NCBI GenBank assembly: GCA_031287415.1
Contig: JAITSY010000019.1
Location: 55,871-119,870 of the forward strand
Direction of reading: 5' to 3'
Origin: Candidatus Methanorbis basalitermitum
Lineage (GTDB): Archaea; Halobacteriota; Methanomicrobia; Methanomicrobiales; Methanocorpusculaceae
DNA: 64,000 nucleotides
Shown here: piece by piece, positions 35,150 through 45,400 of the stretch
How positions within the stretch are numbered: position 1 is the stretch's first letter
Layout: each line of letters starts with the position of its first letter
Notes under the pieces: generated by a model
The model's input: only the letters and a program-made list of their open reading frames with translations
Database searches by the model: none
Told to the model about the DNA's origin: nothing
Position numbers and translations under genes: made by a program

Positions 35150-35800
35150 TGATTCATATAACACGATGTTTGATGATCCAGTCATCTACATAATCAATAT
35201 CTCCACCATTTTCAACCCAAAAAAGATTATTTCCTCACTTTATTCTTTGTTTTTATGTCTCGCATCAATATACGGCGAAATCTTGAAGATGCAATTCATT
35301 CCTTCAGGCCAATCCATTCTTAAAGCATTTTCATGATAGATGTTTGAACTGACAACAAGAGGAATCCGATTAAAATAGATACCACATATTCTGGAAAATT
35401 TCTGATTTTGAAGGTTATCAGTCAATCACAGAGAGAGCTTTGCAATCTGGGCTGGCCGCTCTTCAACCTCTATTCCATAAAACTGATCAGCGTTGACCTT
35501 ACAATCATCCGCATGGATCTGCCTGCCAATTGCCTTTAGAACATGGAATTCAGTCTTTCTCAGTTCACGATATGCGATAACAAGAAATTCCCATATACCT
35601 TCGACCTGGTTTCAATATCATCCGCCCACGATCCGATAACGCCTAAATCAGTTGTTTCCGCTGATTCATTATCCCCAAATTCCCGCATAGGATGCTGAGG
35701 TGTGCCCCCATCACTTTCAAACCGGCTTGCTGCGTAATTGCAACACTTGAACTGCCCTTTTTCGGCTTGATCGAGCACGAGGGCTACAATTCAAGCATCC
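35150..35800 (-). pseudogene. Ruined MmeI-like DNA methyltransferase
   Basis: Read leftward on the minus strand: GNFL (remains of the SAM motif GNFL), then in another frame YRELRKTEFHVLKAIGRQ, VNADQFYGIEVEERPAQIA and, after TGA in place of the usual tryptophan codon, LTDNLQNQKF, NIYHENALRMDWPE, and finally VENGGDIDYVDDWIIKH. These pieces fit, in order, the MmeI/type IIL restriction-modification methyltransferase family. The catalytic NPPF(Y) region is not found. The segment near 35560-35778 (AEKGQFKCCNYAASRF and beyond) may be its upstream part or unrelated. Frameshifts and stops make it dead. Confidence 0.6.
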
Positions 35801-36137
35801 CCCCTTCGATTTTTGGTATTCTCGGCTTCCTCTTCGTCCTCTTTCATTTATTCTCCATAATATTCACATAAGAGTACCGGCAACTCGGTTATGAACATTT
35901 ACACTGTACTTTTTGGTGTAGGGTTATCTCTGTAGTGTTGGCATCAATCCAAAAAACAGGGAAAATACCCTCTAAAAACTGCCAACCCAATTGTCATTTC
36001 TGATATGTTGCCGCGCTATCTGCTGATATTCGGCATCATCATTATGAATGATAATTATCTGGAAAAAATTCTCTCACGTATGCACTTGGGAGAAAAACAT
36101 ATACCTCGATAGGCGGTTTTTCCCTTTCCGTACACCT

Positions 36138-36641
36138 TCACATGTACACATCCACCATGGCGACACGCTCGATTACCAGTTCTTCCATTCGATCAGTACC
36201 CGTGATCTCCAGTTCTGCCTCGGTAATCCCAAACTCTTCCATCAAAACTGGGATTGGGGCGGTTACACCATGTTCCTTTGGAACGATGATTGCAGCAAGC
36301 AACTCTTTTGCCGCTGCCGTGTCGCCGCCAATAACTGCCGTAAGCAAATAATTTCTCTCTGCGTGCAGACCGAATCGTGGTGCAAGAGAGCACTGCCGCT
36401 GGCCGGAAGCATACAGTAGAATTCCCATTGCAAGTGTGCGGGCTATCGGTTTTCCTGAGGCAAACGACCGCTCCGCATGCCTGACCGCGGATAGGACATG
36501 ATCCAGTCCTGCAATCTTCTCTGCATTGAACAGAACAATTGTGGAGTTTGTTCTCTCTGCGATCGCGTTTACCTCTCTGATAGTTGTAGCCGTATCGCTG
36601 ATGTCGGCGATTGCTTCATAGATCTTCAAAGATTTTTCCAT
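36138..36641 (-). CDS. cgi121: KEOPS complex subunit Cgi121
   Basis: 167 residues. The RTLAMGILLYASGQRQ and ERNYLLTAVIGG segments and the general layout fit archaeal Cgi121, a KEOPS subunit that helps recruit tRNA for the t6A37 modification. It follows hel308 by 4 bp on the same strand, an arrangement common in euryarchaea. The stretch to the left (35800-36137) shows no further gene. Confidence 0.82.
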   Translation of the reverse strand: MEKSLKIYEAIADISDTATTIREVNAIAERTNSTIVLFNAEKIAGLDHVLSAVRHAERSFASGKPIARTLAMGILLYASGQRQCSLAPRFGLHAERNYLLTAVIGGDTAAAKELLAAIIVPKEHGVTAPIPVLMEEFGITEAELEITGTDRMEELVIERVAMVDVYM

Positions 36642-36645
36642 TCAT

Positions 36646-39006
36646 CTATTCTCTGAAATCAAGCAGGGTTTTTTGCTCTTTCACCATTTTTTTCAGTACT
36701 GCAGCACTGTTATGTTGCATGGTAACGGAATGATTGATCAAGTTGCATGGTAGCGGAACCCGCTGACATGCAACGCTGCAAGCGGAGCGCTTGCAGCTCT
36801 GGCGAGATGATTGTCCCGTTGCCACCTGACACAGGGAATCAATTGCCATGTAACGCTGCACACCTCTATCAGAGGCGTGCAGCTTTTCCTCATCCGTGGG
36901 AATATCAACAAACTCCACAGTCTTTCCAATCTTTTTTGCTGCCTGTTCAAGCACATTTTTCGCCAGGGCATTTCCAAGGATCGATACAACCTCAGAGCGG
37001 TTCGCGGCAATCAGCTCCTCCAATGTTGTAATGCCGTGATCGAACAGCCGCCGGGCACGGACACGGCCGATGCCTCGGAATATAATTAATGGCAGAAGCT
37101 CTGCTTTCACGCCGTTTTCGATCTGGATCTCAAGATCCCGCACAGAAACGTTAAATTTTGGCGCAACCTCATGCGCAATTCTCACCGCGGCATGCACCAG
37201 CCAGCGGAGGTTTTCCACCACCGCGTGAATGTCTCCTACACCCACCCCGAAGCTCTCGCAGATCATATCCTCGGGCATCTCCCCACACCAGGCTTCGGCA
37301 ATCAGCGCTGTCTTCATCGCGGCAAAAAACTCTTCGGACAGCTCTTCGCACCAGAGTTCCTTACCTCGCTCTGCAAGTACCTCCTCCACCATCTGCTCAT
37401 CCGACGCCTTCAGGTAGAAGCGGAACATGTCTGGTGTCATGCAGAGAAGATGCAACATCCCGAATGCTGAGAAGTCTTCCTGTTGTTCCAGTGTGGTTTG
37501 AAGAAGGGATGCCGTTTCGGTATCAAGATACAGGCGGGAGGCGAGAATGCCGAGGGTCGTCCCTCTCAGATTTCCCCCAGCCTCTTCGGTTATCATACCA
37601 TTCTTTATCAGATAGGAAAGAGCCTTGCCAACGTTCTGGTCGAGCCGCCGATGCGCTGTCTTCTGGATTGAGTAGAAGGATTTTTCCATAAATCTGTTCA
37701 GTTCCGCACGATTGGAGGCAAAGCCAGCCGTAACCAGCGCTAACAGATGATTCCGCAGCTCATTTTCCTTCTGGCATTGGGACGAGATGTTCTCTGCCGG
37801 TGCATCAATGAATTCTTCGAACAGTCGGTCTACCGCATCGCGATCCTTTGCTATCAGCACCGCCTCTCCGTAGGGGTCGAGTCTGGGCCGTCCTGCGCGT
37901 CCGGCCATCTGTCGGTACTCCGCCACCGAAATTGGACTCATACCCACACCTACCTCATATCTCTGGCAGTTGCGGATGATCACTCGCCTAGCCGGTAGAT
38001 TGAGACCTGCTGCAAGCGTTGGGGTTGAGGCGATCACCTGAATTTCGCCTTTCCGAAACCCTTTTTCAACCTCTTCGCGGGCTGGGCGCGGGAGTCCAGC
38101 ATGGTGAAACGCCGCTCCATTCCTTACTGCATTTGCTAGAATTTTTCCGGATGGTGTCGGATCTGCCTTTGCAATCCTTTCTGAGTATGCGTCAAGTTCT
38201 GCTGACTTTTTCTTCAGCACAGCCGCTGCCCGTTTTGCGTAGGATTCGGCAGATCTTCTGGACGACACGAACACGAGGCACTGGCCACCTTCGGTGGTAG
38301 TGTCGAGAAGCAAATTCAGATCGTCGTCCTTCTTCGGCGTTGGTACAATCCGTTCAGCACCATGGAAGTGAATCGCTCCGTTGTAGTACACGCCCTCGCG
38401 GAGATCCACCGGTCGCCACTCACTTGTGATGAGAGTAGCGTCAAGCCACTTTGCCAGCTCCTCTGGGTTGCCAATCGTTGCAGAAAGTCCGATAATCTGA
38501 AGATGCGGATTTTGGCACCGTAATTTTGCGATCACCATCTCCAGAGTAGCGCCGCGTGAGGGATCGCCGATCAGATGAATCTCGTCTACCACGAGAAGAG
38601 AAACCTGTTTTAACCACGCGGATCGGTTCCGTAGCAGCGAATCGGTCTTTTCCGGCGTCGCCACGATGATATCGTAGTGGCCCAGGTATTCGTCGCGTTG
38701 ATCGGATTCTCCTGTTGCTATCCCAACCTTCACCTCTTTTCCTGAAAAATCCTCGTATTTTTCTGATGCAAGTGCTTTCAATGGAACAATATAGAGACAC
38801 TTCCCGCCATCTGCGATCTCCTTTCGCATTGCCATTTCGGCAACGAGCGTCTTGCCGGATGCAGTGGGAATCGCAGCCAGCAGGTTTTTTCTCTCAAACA
38901 GACCCGCATCTACGCACTCCGCCTGTGGAGGGTAGAGCTCTGTAATCCCAAGAGCCGCATACTTCGTGCGCAACGGCGCTGGAAGAGGTAATGAGTCTAT
39001 TTTCAT
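36646..39006 (-). CDS. hel308: Hel308 superfamily 2 DNA helicase with repeat-encoded insertion
   Basis: 786 residues; family members usually have about 700-730. Hel308 unwinds lagging strands at stalled replication forks. Motif I AAIPTASGKT, motif II VVDEIHLIGD, SATIGN, STPTLAAGLNLPARR and QMAGRAGRPRLD are intact, as is the C-terminal HhH region (GIGRVRARRLFDHGITTLEE). After PTDEEK (about residue 707) comes a 57-residue block encoded by a family A repeat (36713-36883), rich in Cys and Ser, then KKMVKEQKTLLDF. The end QKTLLDF resembles a PCNA-interaction box, so the insertion separates it from the catalytic body without destroying the frame. Followed by cgi121. Confidence 0.93.
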   Translation of the reverse strand: MKIDSLPLPAPLRTKYAALGITELYPPQAECVDAGLFERKNLLAAIPTASGKTLVAEMAMRKEIADGGKCLYIVPLKALASEKYEDFSGKEVKVGIATGESDQRDEYLGHYDIIVATPEKTDSLLRNRSAWLKQVSLLVVDEIHLIGDPSRGATLEMVIAKLRCQNPHLQIIGLSATIGNPEELAKWLDATLITSEWRPVDLREGVYYNGAIHFHGAERIVPTPKKDDDLNLLLDTTTEGGQCLVFVSSRRSAESYAKRAAAVLKKKSAELDAYSERIAKADPTPSGKILANAVRNGAAFHHAGLPRPAREEVEKGFRKGEIQVIASTPTLAAGLNLPARRVIIRNCQRYEVGVGMSPISVAEYRQMAGRAGRPRLDPYGEAVLIAKDRDAVDRLFEEFIDAPAENISSQCQKENELRNHLLALVTAGFASNRAELNRFMEKSFYSIQKTAHRRLDQNVGKALSYLIKNGMITEEAGGNLRGTTLGILASRLYLDTETASLLQTTLEQQEDFSAFGMLHLLCMTPDMFRFYLKASDEQMVEEVLAERGKELWCEELSEEFFAAMKTALIAEAWCGEMPEDMICESFGVGVGDIHAVVENLRWLVHAAVRIAHEVAPKFNVSVRDLEIQIENGVKAELLPLIIFRGIGRVRARRLFDHGITTLEELIAANRSEVVSILGNALAKNVLEQAAKKIGKTVEFVDIPTDEEKLHASDRGVQRYMAIDSLCQVATGQSSRQSCKRSACSVACQRVPLPCNLINHSVTMQHNSAAVLKKMVKEQKTLLDFRE
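36713..36883 (-). repeat. Repeat family A, 171 bp, inside hel308
   Basis: Plus strand shows GTTGCATGGTAACGGAATG, a second GTTGCATGGTAGCGGAACCC, GCAAGCGGAGCGCTTGCAGC (a perfect hairpin arm pair GCAAGCG/CGCTTGC), CTGGCGAGATGATTGTCCC and CCTCTATCAGAGGCGTGCAGC without its last base. Its length is an exact multiple of three and it holds no stop in the hel308 frame. Confidence 0.8.
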
Positions 39007-39027
39007 GGAATGGCCGGTCCGATATAT

Positions 39028-39050
39028 GAACCCCTTTGTTTCGAGTGGAA
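39028..39050 (-). promoter_or_regulatory. ORB-like box upstream of hel308
   Basis: Minus strand TTCCACTCGAAACAAAGGGG plus TTC, an excellent match to the boxes beside orc1/cdc6, in the short gap between the hel308 start and the 3' end of the KH gene. Confidence 0.6.
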
Positions 39051-39097
39051 CTATGGAGAATTCCTCTTCATTAATATAGATTGTGAGTGATAGCTTC

Positions 39098-39640
39098 TCA
39101 ATAGTAATAGCTTATAACATTCATCTTTGCCTCCTTCTTCTTGCGATCGAGGAAATTGAAGACATTACTGTGATCCGAACCTCTGATCAGCATAAGAACT
39201 GCAGTATGAGCATCGTTTACCTGATCCGGCAGGCCGATGATTCCAATTGTCTTGCCATACACTGAGATATATGTTCCTGTCATATTTTCTATCTGTTCGC
39301 GTGCCTTTCCATCGCGGCCAATGATTCGTCCGCGGACGCGTGACATCTTCTGCGGTGTGTCGGCGTCATCAGAGATGTCGATTAGATCAAGGATCATCTC
39401 ATCGTCTTCCAGAAGTCTTTGGGCACGTCCTGGAGAAAAACCGCGGCCAATCGCTTTGATAATCTCCATTGAGCGGATCTCAGCAAGGGCATCTTCTTCG
39501 GTTTCGATACTGACGAGTCCGTCTCTGCTGTCAATCTCAAGGGTTACGCCAAGCAGTTTTTCCAGATGTTTTCGGGTATTTCCGTGCTTTCCGATGATTA
39601 CACCGATGCGATCATTGGGGATTTTTACTTCCTGGGTCAT
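39098..39640 (-). CDS. Archaeal double-KH RNA-binding protein (Dim2/Pno1-like)
   Basis: 180 residues. Two KH motifs are visible: VIIGKHGNTRKHLE (GKHG loop) in the first half and RIIGRDGKAREQIE (GRDG loop) in the second. The archaeal Dim2 homologue takes part in small ribosomal subunit maturation and is usually encoded next to Rio1, as here (stop and start 1 bp apart). The C-terminal lysine-rich VFNFLDRKKKEAK tail is typical. Confidence 0.88.
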   Translation of the reverse strand: MTQEVKIPNDRIGVIIGKHGNTRKHLEKLLGVTLEIDSRDGLVSIETEEDALAEIRSMEIIKAIGRGFSPGRAQRLLEDDEMILDLIDISDDADTPQKMSRVRGRIIGRDGKAREQIENMTGTYISVYGKTIGIIGLPDQVNDAHTAVLMLIRGSDHSNVFNFLDRKKKEAKMNVISYYY

Positions 39641-39641
39641 G

Positions 39642-40472
39642 TTATATCTCGAAAAATTCTTCTCCGACTATGCTGCGAAATAGTTCACGTTCATCGGTTG
39701 TTTCGCATTTTGTTGCAAAAAATCTGTTGATGTTCTTAATGTCGCGGAGTAGGAAGGAATATGCCTTTGGGTGTTCCGGTGTTACTGCCTGTGCCATGTC
39801 GATCAGAACAAGACCGCCTGGTCCTGTGAGGATGTTGTACTCGGAAAGATCTCCATGGATAAGACGGGCCTTCTGATACAGATCGCGAATGAGACCGATT
39901 GATTCTGCATAGCGTTCTTCTGGAATTCCCGGTAGATGCTGGCGCATCTGCGGGTACGGGATGCCGTTCTCTCCTAAAAACTCCATGATCAGAATGTTGC
40001 GGTCAAATGCAAATGGTTCGGGCCCGGAAATGCCTGCATCTTGGATGCGAGAGAGATTGCTGTACTCCTTTTTGGTCCAGGCAAAAATAATGTCCTTGTG
40101 TGTGTGGCGGATGTTGGAGAATCGGGGATCGCCAAGGATGTACTCGCTCATGGCGGTGAAGTTGCCTGTCCGAATACGGTAGATCTTGGCTGCGGCGCCG
40201 GTTTCTTCGCCGGAAATGCTGATGCGCCCAGCAAAGAATACGTTTGCCTCTTTTCCGGTGGAGATAGATCCTCCCATGGAGCTGATGACTTTTTTGTTTA
40301 CCAGTTTGTAGAGGGCAAATAGCGTCGTCTCATCGAAAACCTCGCCGGTAACTTTCCAGGAATCTTCATCTTTTCTGATTTTGATGCCGAGATTTGCGAG
40401 TTTACGATCGAGCCGCTCGATCCGATCGAAATTTTCGTGATGATGATCTCGTGGTTTTGGTGTTGATCTCAT
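39642..40472 (-). CDS. rio1: RIO1-type atypical serine protein kinase
   Basis: 276 residues. STGKEANVFFAG is the RIO version of the ATP loop, IHGDLSEYNIL the catalytic loop with Asp and Asn, and VLIDMAQAV the metal-binding segment. RIO1 works as an ATPase/kinase in late 40S/30S maturation, with Dim2 encoded directly downstream. The start MRSTPKPRDHHH has a histidine run. The gap 40473-40653 shows no gene. Confidence 0.92.
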   Translation of the reverse strand: MRSTPKPRDHHHENFDRIERLDRKLANLGIKIRKDEDSWKVTGEVFDETTLFALYKLVNKKVISSMGGSISTGKEANVFFAGRISISGEETGAAAKIYRIRTGNFTAMSEYILGDPRFSNIRHTHKDIIFAWTKKEYSNLSRIQDAGISGPEPFAFDRNILIMEFLGENGIPYPQMRQHLPGIPEERYAESIGLIRDLYQKARLIHGDLSEYNILTGPGGLVLIDMAQAVTPEHPKAYSFLLRDIKNINRFFATKCETTDERELFRSIVGEEFFEI

Positions 40473-40653
40473 TTTTGGGGAGTGATTATTTTTAAAGAAT
40501 TTATCCCATTTATTATCTTTTCTGAGGTATTAGCTTTTTTAGCAGGTTCAATCTGCGATCTCCCATACGTTTTTGACTCCGTCGATCGCCGGCGTCAACA
40601 CCCGAGTGTTGGAATGGTGCCTATATTGAGTACGAATTCATATCTTTGATTTA

Positions 40654-41322
40654 TTATGAACTCTTTTTCTCTTTTTCCTCTTCCTTGTAGTCCTCATGGC
40701 GGCGTGCAAGGTATATGATTCTCTGAAGTGCTGAAAGGTTGGTGCAGGCGGCTATCAAGATCACAGCGATCCATATTTGGTTGATGAGGCCGAAGATGAT
40801 GAGGGTGAGAATGGTCTCCGGTCTGCCGAAAAAACCTATATTTTCAAGGGGATCGCTGATCTTTCCATCCTCTTTTGTTAGGTACCCGATCTCGGCATAG
40901 GCCACTGGTTTGATGAAGGTATTCATGAGCGACCCGATGATTGCCAGACCCATGGTGGCAGTGTCAACCCAGGGGGGACCAGGCACGAGCTGGGAGACGA
41001 CCGCAGTCCCTGACAGGCCGATTCCAAGCAGCACCAGGCTGTCCACATATTTGTCGGTGATCCAGTCAAGGACCGCACCAAAGTCACTCTTGCACTTCGT
41101 TTTACGGGCGACATTGCCGTCAGCAAGATCAAGGATCGCGGAGACAGCTAGAAGGATGCTGCCGGGAAGGAACATTTGGTACATATAGCAGGTGGCACAT
41201 GCAATACCACAAACAAAGGAGAGAAGTGTTATCTGATTTGGGTTGAGTCCAATCCGGGCGAAAAAATTGCCGATTGGACCAATGCAACCAATCATTTGGG
41301 AACGAAGAGCGGTAATGTTCAT
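40654..41322 (-). CDS. CDP-alcohol phosphatidyltransferase (archaetidylinositol phosphate synthase-like)
   Basis: 222 residues from the ATG at 41322. The full family motif D-G-x2-A-R-x8-G-x3-D-x3-D is present (DGNVARK through GAVLDWITDKYVD). About six membrane segments surround it. It transfers a CDP-archaeol lipid to an alcohol; archaetidylinositol phosphate synthases of methanogens look like this, but the acceptor is not certain. The frame is open 39 bp further upstream, yet MNITALRSQ is the likely start. Divergent from the riboflavin-type gene at 41440. Confidence 0.85.
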   Translation of the reverse strand: MNITALRSQMIGCIGPIGNFFARIGLNPNQITLLSFVCGIACATCYMYQMFLPGSILLAVSAILDLADGNVARKTKCKSDFGAVLDWITDKYVDSLVLLGIGLSGTAVVSQLVPGPPWVDTATMGLAIIGSLMNTFIKPVAYAEIGYLTKEDGKISDPLENIGFFGRPETILTLIIFGLINQIWIAVILIAACTNLSALQRIIYLARRHEDYKEEEKEKKSS

Positions 41323-41439
41323 AGTAACCTGGCCATATTCCGCATGGCAGTTCCACCGCACAATGCGTTACGGGACGGGATTTCTCTCCCGAATATTCTT
41401 TAGCTCTTCCTGCTATATGAATCTGGAAGAAAGATTTTC

Positions 41440-42120
41440 ATGAATCCGGTACTGCATAAACCCCACGTTTTGATGATCTCGGAGATTACTGTGGATGGGA
41501 AACTTACATTAAAACGCGGTGCTTCGAGTAAGATCCTGATGAAACATATGTCGCATGAGGCGGATATTTTTCTGCATGAGATCCGTGCGGCGTATGATGC
41601 TATCATGGTCGGGTCGTCAACGATTAAGATCGATAATTCATTTCTGACAGTGCGGATGGTGCCTGGCAAAAGTCCGTTGCGGGTGATTCCTTCAAGTATG
41701 GCGGATATTCCGCTGACGGCCAATGTTTTGGATACGACGAGTGTGCCGACGGTTATTGCGGTGTCTGCTGCTGCGCCTGCAACCCATGTTGCTGCGTTGA
41801 GGGAGAAAGGAGTGCATGTGGTTGTTGTGGGGTCTGAAAAGGTGGATCTTCCGATTTTGATGGATCTCTTATATCGCGAGTTTTCAGTCCGGAAGCTGAT
41901 CATTGAGGGTGGGCCTACGCTGAACTGGATCATGCTCCACTATCATCTGGTGGATGAGATTCGGCTGATTCATCTGCCGTTTATTGTTGGTGGGAATGAC
42001 ACGCCTTCGTTGGTTGGGGGGATGCACATAGATTCGGAGGATCAGATGATCCAGCTTGTGCTGAAGGGTACGCGGATGGTGGGAACGAATCTGGTTACCG
42101 AGTATATGGTACAGTATTAG
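41440..42120 (+). CDS. RibD C-terminal-type reductase of riboflavin synthesis
   Basis: 226 residues. The fold of the RibD C-terminal reductase is clear: PHVLMISEITVDGKL, DAIMVGSSTIKIDNSFLTVR, and KLIIEGGPTLNWIMLH. In archaea this stand-alone protein is 2,5-diamino-6-ribosylaminopyrimidinone 5'-phosphate reductase (ArfC/Rib7 type), an NADPH step towards riboflavin and the deazaflavin F420 that methanogens need. The ATG at 41440 is the natural start. It is monocistronic; a family A repeat follows at 42180. Confidence 0.88.
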   Translation: MNPVLHKPHVLMISEITVDGKLTLKRGASSKILMKHMSHEADIFLHEIRAAYDAIMVGSSTIKIDNSFLTVRMVPGKSPLRVIPSSMADIPLTANVLDTTSVPTVIAVSAAAPATHVAALREKGVHVVVVGSEKVDLPILMDLLYREFSVRKLIIEGGPTLNWIMLHYHLVDEIRLIHLPFIVGGNDTPSLVGGMHIDSEDQMIQLVLKGTRMVGTNLVTEYMVQY

Positions 42121-42179
42121 ATCGGCTGCCAGAAATATTTTTAAAAATTCCCATGGAGGATTTTCTGAAAAAATTGTGG

Positions 42180-42352
42180 GAGCTGCAGGCCTCTGATAGA
42201 GGGTGGGCGCAACTAAGAGTTGCAGGCAGTGAAACGACTGCGCATCTGGCGAGATGCTTGTCCCGTAGCCCTGCAATGCATGTGCACGCAGTCGGCAACG
42301 CAAGGCCAAGCCTTGCTTGTTGCTCTCGCAGATTGTGCCGGTGTACAGCAAG
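42180..42352 (-). repeat. Repeat family A, long copy
   Basis: Contains CTGCAGGCCTCTGATAGAGG, GCATCTGGCGAGATGCTTG (internal palindrome CATCTGGCGAGATG), GTGCACGCAG and CAAGGCCAAGCCTTGCTTG. It fills the gap before purL, 64 bp from the purL ATG. Confidence 0.78.
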
Positions 42353-42415
42353 TTAGAAAATCCATGCCTCCTAAATGATATGTAGCTATTCGGGCTGACA
42401 GATAAGGATTTTATT

Positions 42416-45400
42416 ATGGTTTTCAGAGTATTTGTTGAGAAGAAACCAGCTCTTGCAAATGAGGCAAACTCGCTTTTGGGAGAGCTCTCCGCGCTGCTTG
42501 GTGTCGTTGGAATCACCTCGCTGAGAATCATAAATCGCTATGATGTCGACAATATCGACGAAGAGCTGTTCGCGTACGCCAAACGCACAGTATTTTCCGA
42601 GCCGCAACTTGACATCGTTGCTGATGAACTGACCCTAAGCCCAGATGAACGGATGTTTGCTGTTGAGTATTTTCCGGGGCAGTTTGATCAGCGGGCGGAA
42701 AGCGCCGCCCAGTGCATCCAGCTGATATCTCAGAAGGAACGGCCAATTGTCAAGACCGCACGCGTGTACGTTTTCGGCGGCGATGTACGTGACGAGGTCC
42801 TCGCTGTGATCAAAAAATATGTTATCAACCCTATCGATAGTTGCGAGGCATCGTCTGAGATACCGGCAACGCTTGTGATGAACTGTGCAATCCCTCAAAA
42901 AGTTGCGGTGTTTGATGGATTTTGCCATTTTAATGCTGCATATATTGCAGAATTCTCTCAATCTTATGGTCTTGCAATGGATGCCGCCGATATTTCTTTC
43001 TGCCAGAAATACTTCATCAGTGAAGGGCGAGATCCGACCATTACTGAGGTTCGGGTGGTCGATACCTACTGGTCGGACCACTGCCGCCATACAACCTTCC
43101 TTACCACCCTCGATAGCGTTAGGACCGAAAGCCCGCTGCTGCGGAAGGCCTTCGACGACTACCTCGCTGTCCGCAAAGCCATCGGCAGGATCAGGCCTAT
43201 CAGTCTGATGGACATTGGAACCATCGTCGCGAGATATTTGCGTGTACAGGGAAAATTAGAAAAATTGAACGAGTCTGAGGAGGTCAACGCCTGTACGGTA
43301 AAGATAGTTGTCACCGTCGATGGCAAAGACGAGGACTGGCTGCTGCTGTTCAAGAACGAGACGCACAACCACCCAACCGAGATAGAGCCGTTTGGCGGGG
43401 CCGCGACCTGTATTGGCGGTGCAATTCGTGATCCTCTGTCTGGCAGGGCATATGCATATGCGGCAATGCGGCTGTCCGGTGCAGGTAACCCCTTAACACC
43501 AGTAGATGCAACCCTTCCCGGTAAACTACCGCAGCGAAAAATCGTCACTACCGCTGCTGCAGGCTACAGCTCCTATGGCAACCAGATAGGTCTTGCCACC
43601 GGCATGGTGGACGAACTTTATCATGACGGGTATGTCGCAAAACATATGGAGGTTGGTGCGGTTATTGGTGCGACGCCTGCTGAAAATGTGCGCCGCGAAG
43701 TTCCTGTGGCCGGAGATGTGGTGATTCTTCTTGGGGCCCGGACCGGCCGCGACGGATGCGGCGGTGCGACGGGTTCGTCAAAGTCCCACACTGTATCATC
43801 CCTTGCATCATGCGGTGTGGAGGTGCAGAAAGGAAATGCTCCCGAGGAACGGAAGATCCAGCGACTGTTCCGGAATAAAGTGGTTTCGGTTCTGATCAAA
43901 CGCTGCAATGATTTTGGTGCAGGTGGGGTGTCGGTTGCCATCGGCGAACTTGCCGATGGCATTCTGATCAACCTCAATACCGTGCCAAAAAAGTACGACG
44001 GCCTTGACGGTACCGAGCTTGCTATTAGTGAGTCGCAGGAACGGATGGCAGTCGTGGTTGCCGCAGCCGATGCGGAAATATTTGTTGCGTTTGCCCATGC
44101 GGAGAATCTTGAGGCGACGGTTGTTGCAGAAGTTACCGCCGACCCGCGGCTTGTGATGATGTGGAACGGCGAGAAGATCGTTGACATCTCTCGTGAGTTC
44201 CTTGCCTCAAATGGTGTGGAAAAACACATCGATGTAGAAATGGCCACTCCCAGGTCGTTTGCAAAAGCGATCGCTGGAACGTTCGCGGAGAACTACGCTG
44301 CACTTGTTGGCGACTTAAACGTCTGTTCCAGGCGCGGTCTGTCCGAGCGATTTGATTCAACGATCGGTTCTGGGGCTGTTTTGATGCCGTTTGGCGGGAA
44401 GTACCAACAGACGCCGGTCCAGGCAATGGTCACCAAAGTTTCGGTTGAGCACGGCGATACGGATGACTGTTCTCTAATGGCATGGGGTTATAACCCAATG
44501 ATTGCGGAAAAAAGCCCGTACCACAGCGCCTATCTTGCAGTGATCGAAAGCGTTTCCAAGCTTGTTGCAACCGGGGCGGAGTTTTCGGATGTATATTTAA
44601 CGTTTCAGGAGTACTTTGAAAAGCTTGGCCGCGACCCACAGCGCTGGGGTAAACCGGTCTCGGCGTTGCTTGGTGCATTTGTTGCACAGATGGGTCTTGG
44701 CCTCGGTGCCATCGGCGGCAAAGACTCGATGAGTGGGTCGTTTGAGCAGCTTGATGTTCCCCCGGCGCTGATCTCGTTTGCGGTGACGACAGGGAAAATT
44801 TCCCATATTCTCTCAGGTGAGTTCAAAGCACCGAACCATCGCGTGGTTCTTGTCTCTCCCGAGTACGATGCCGAGGGACTTCCTACAACCGGGTCGCTTC
44901 TTGCAAACTTTACTCTGGTGACAAAGCTGATGCGGGAAGGCAAAGTCCTCGCCTGCTACACACCGACCTTTGGGGGTATTGCTGAGGCCGCCTTCAAGAT
45001 GGCAATCGGCAATTGGATTGGCTTTTCATATGCTGAGGGTATCTGCCTCGCTGATCTTTTCGGGTACCGCTACGGCTCGTTCATTCTTGAACTGGCTGAT
45101 GATACTGATGCCGGTGTTCTGCTTGGCAGGACCACCGCTGAAGCACAGCTCCGGTTGGGTGATGAGTCCATTTTGCTTTCCAGACTTCAGGAGATCTATG
45201 AGGCAAAGCTTGAGCCGGTGTTCCCCTGCAATATTTCGCAGGGTGGGGATGCTATTCCGAAAATATCCTTTACCGAGAGAAACATGAACAAACCTCGCAT
45301 CCGGGTTGCGCAGCCCCGCGTTCTGATTCCGGTATTTCCGGGAACAAACTGCGAGTATGACAGTGCCAAGGCGGTCGCCCGTGCGGGCGCAAATCCGGAG

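Noticed and set aside
34408..36137. A defence island next to the origin
   Set aside because: Only a dead methyltransferase and an IS fragment are found; no intact defence gene supports an active system.
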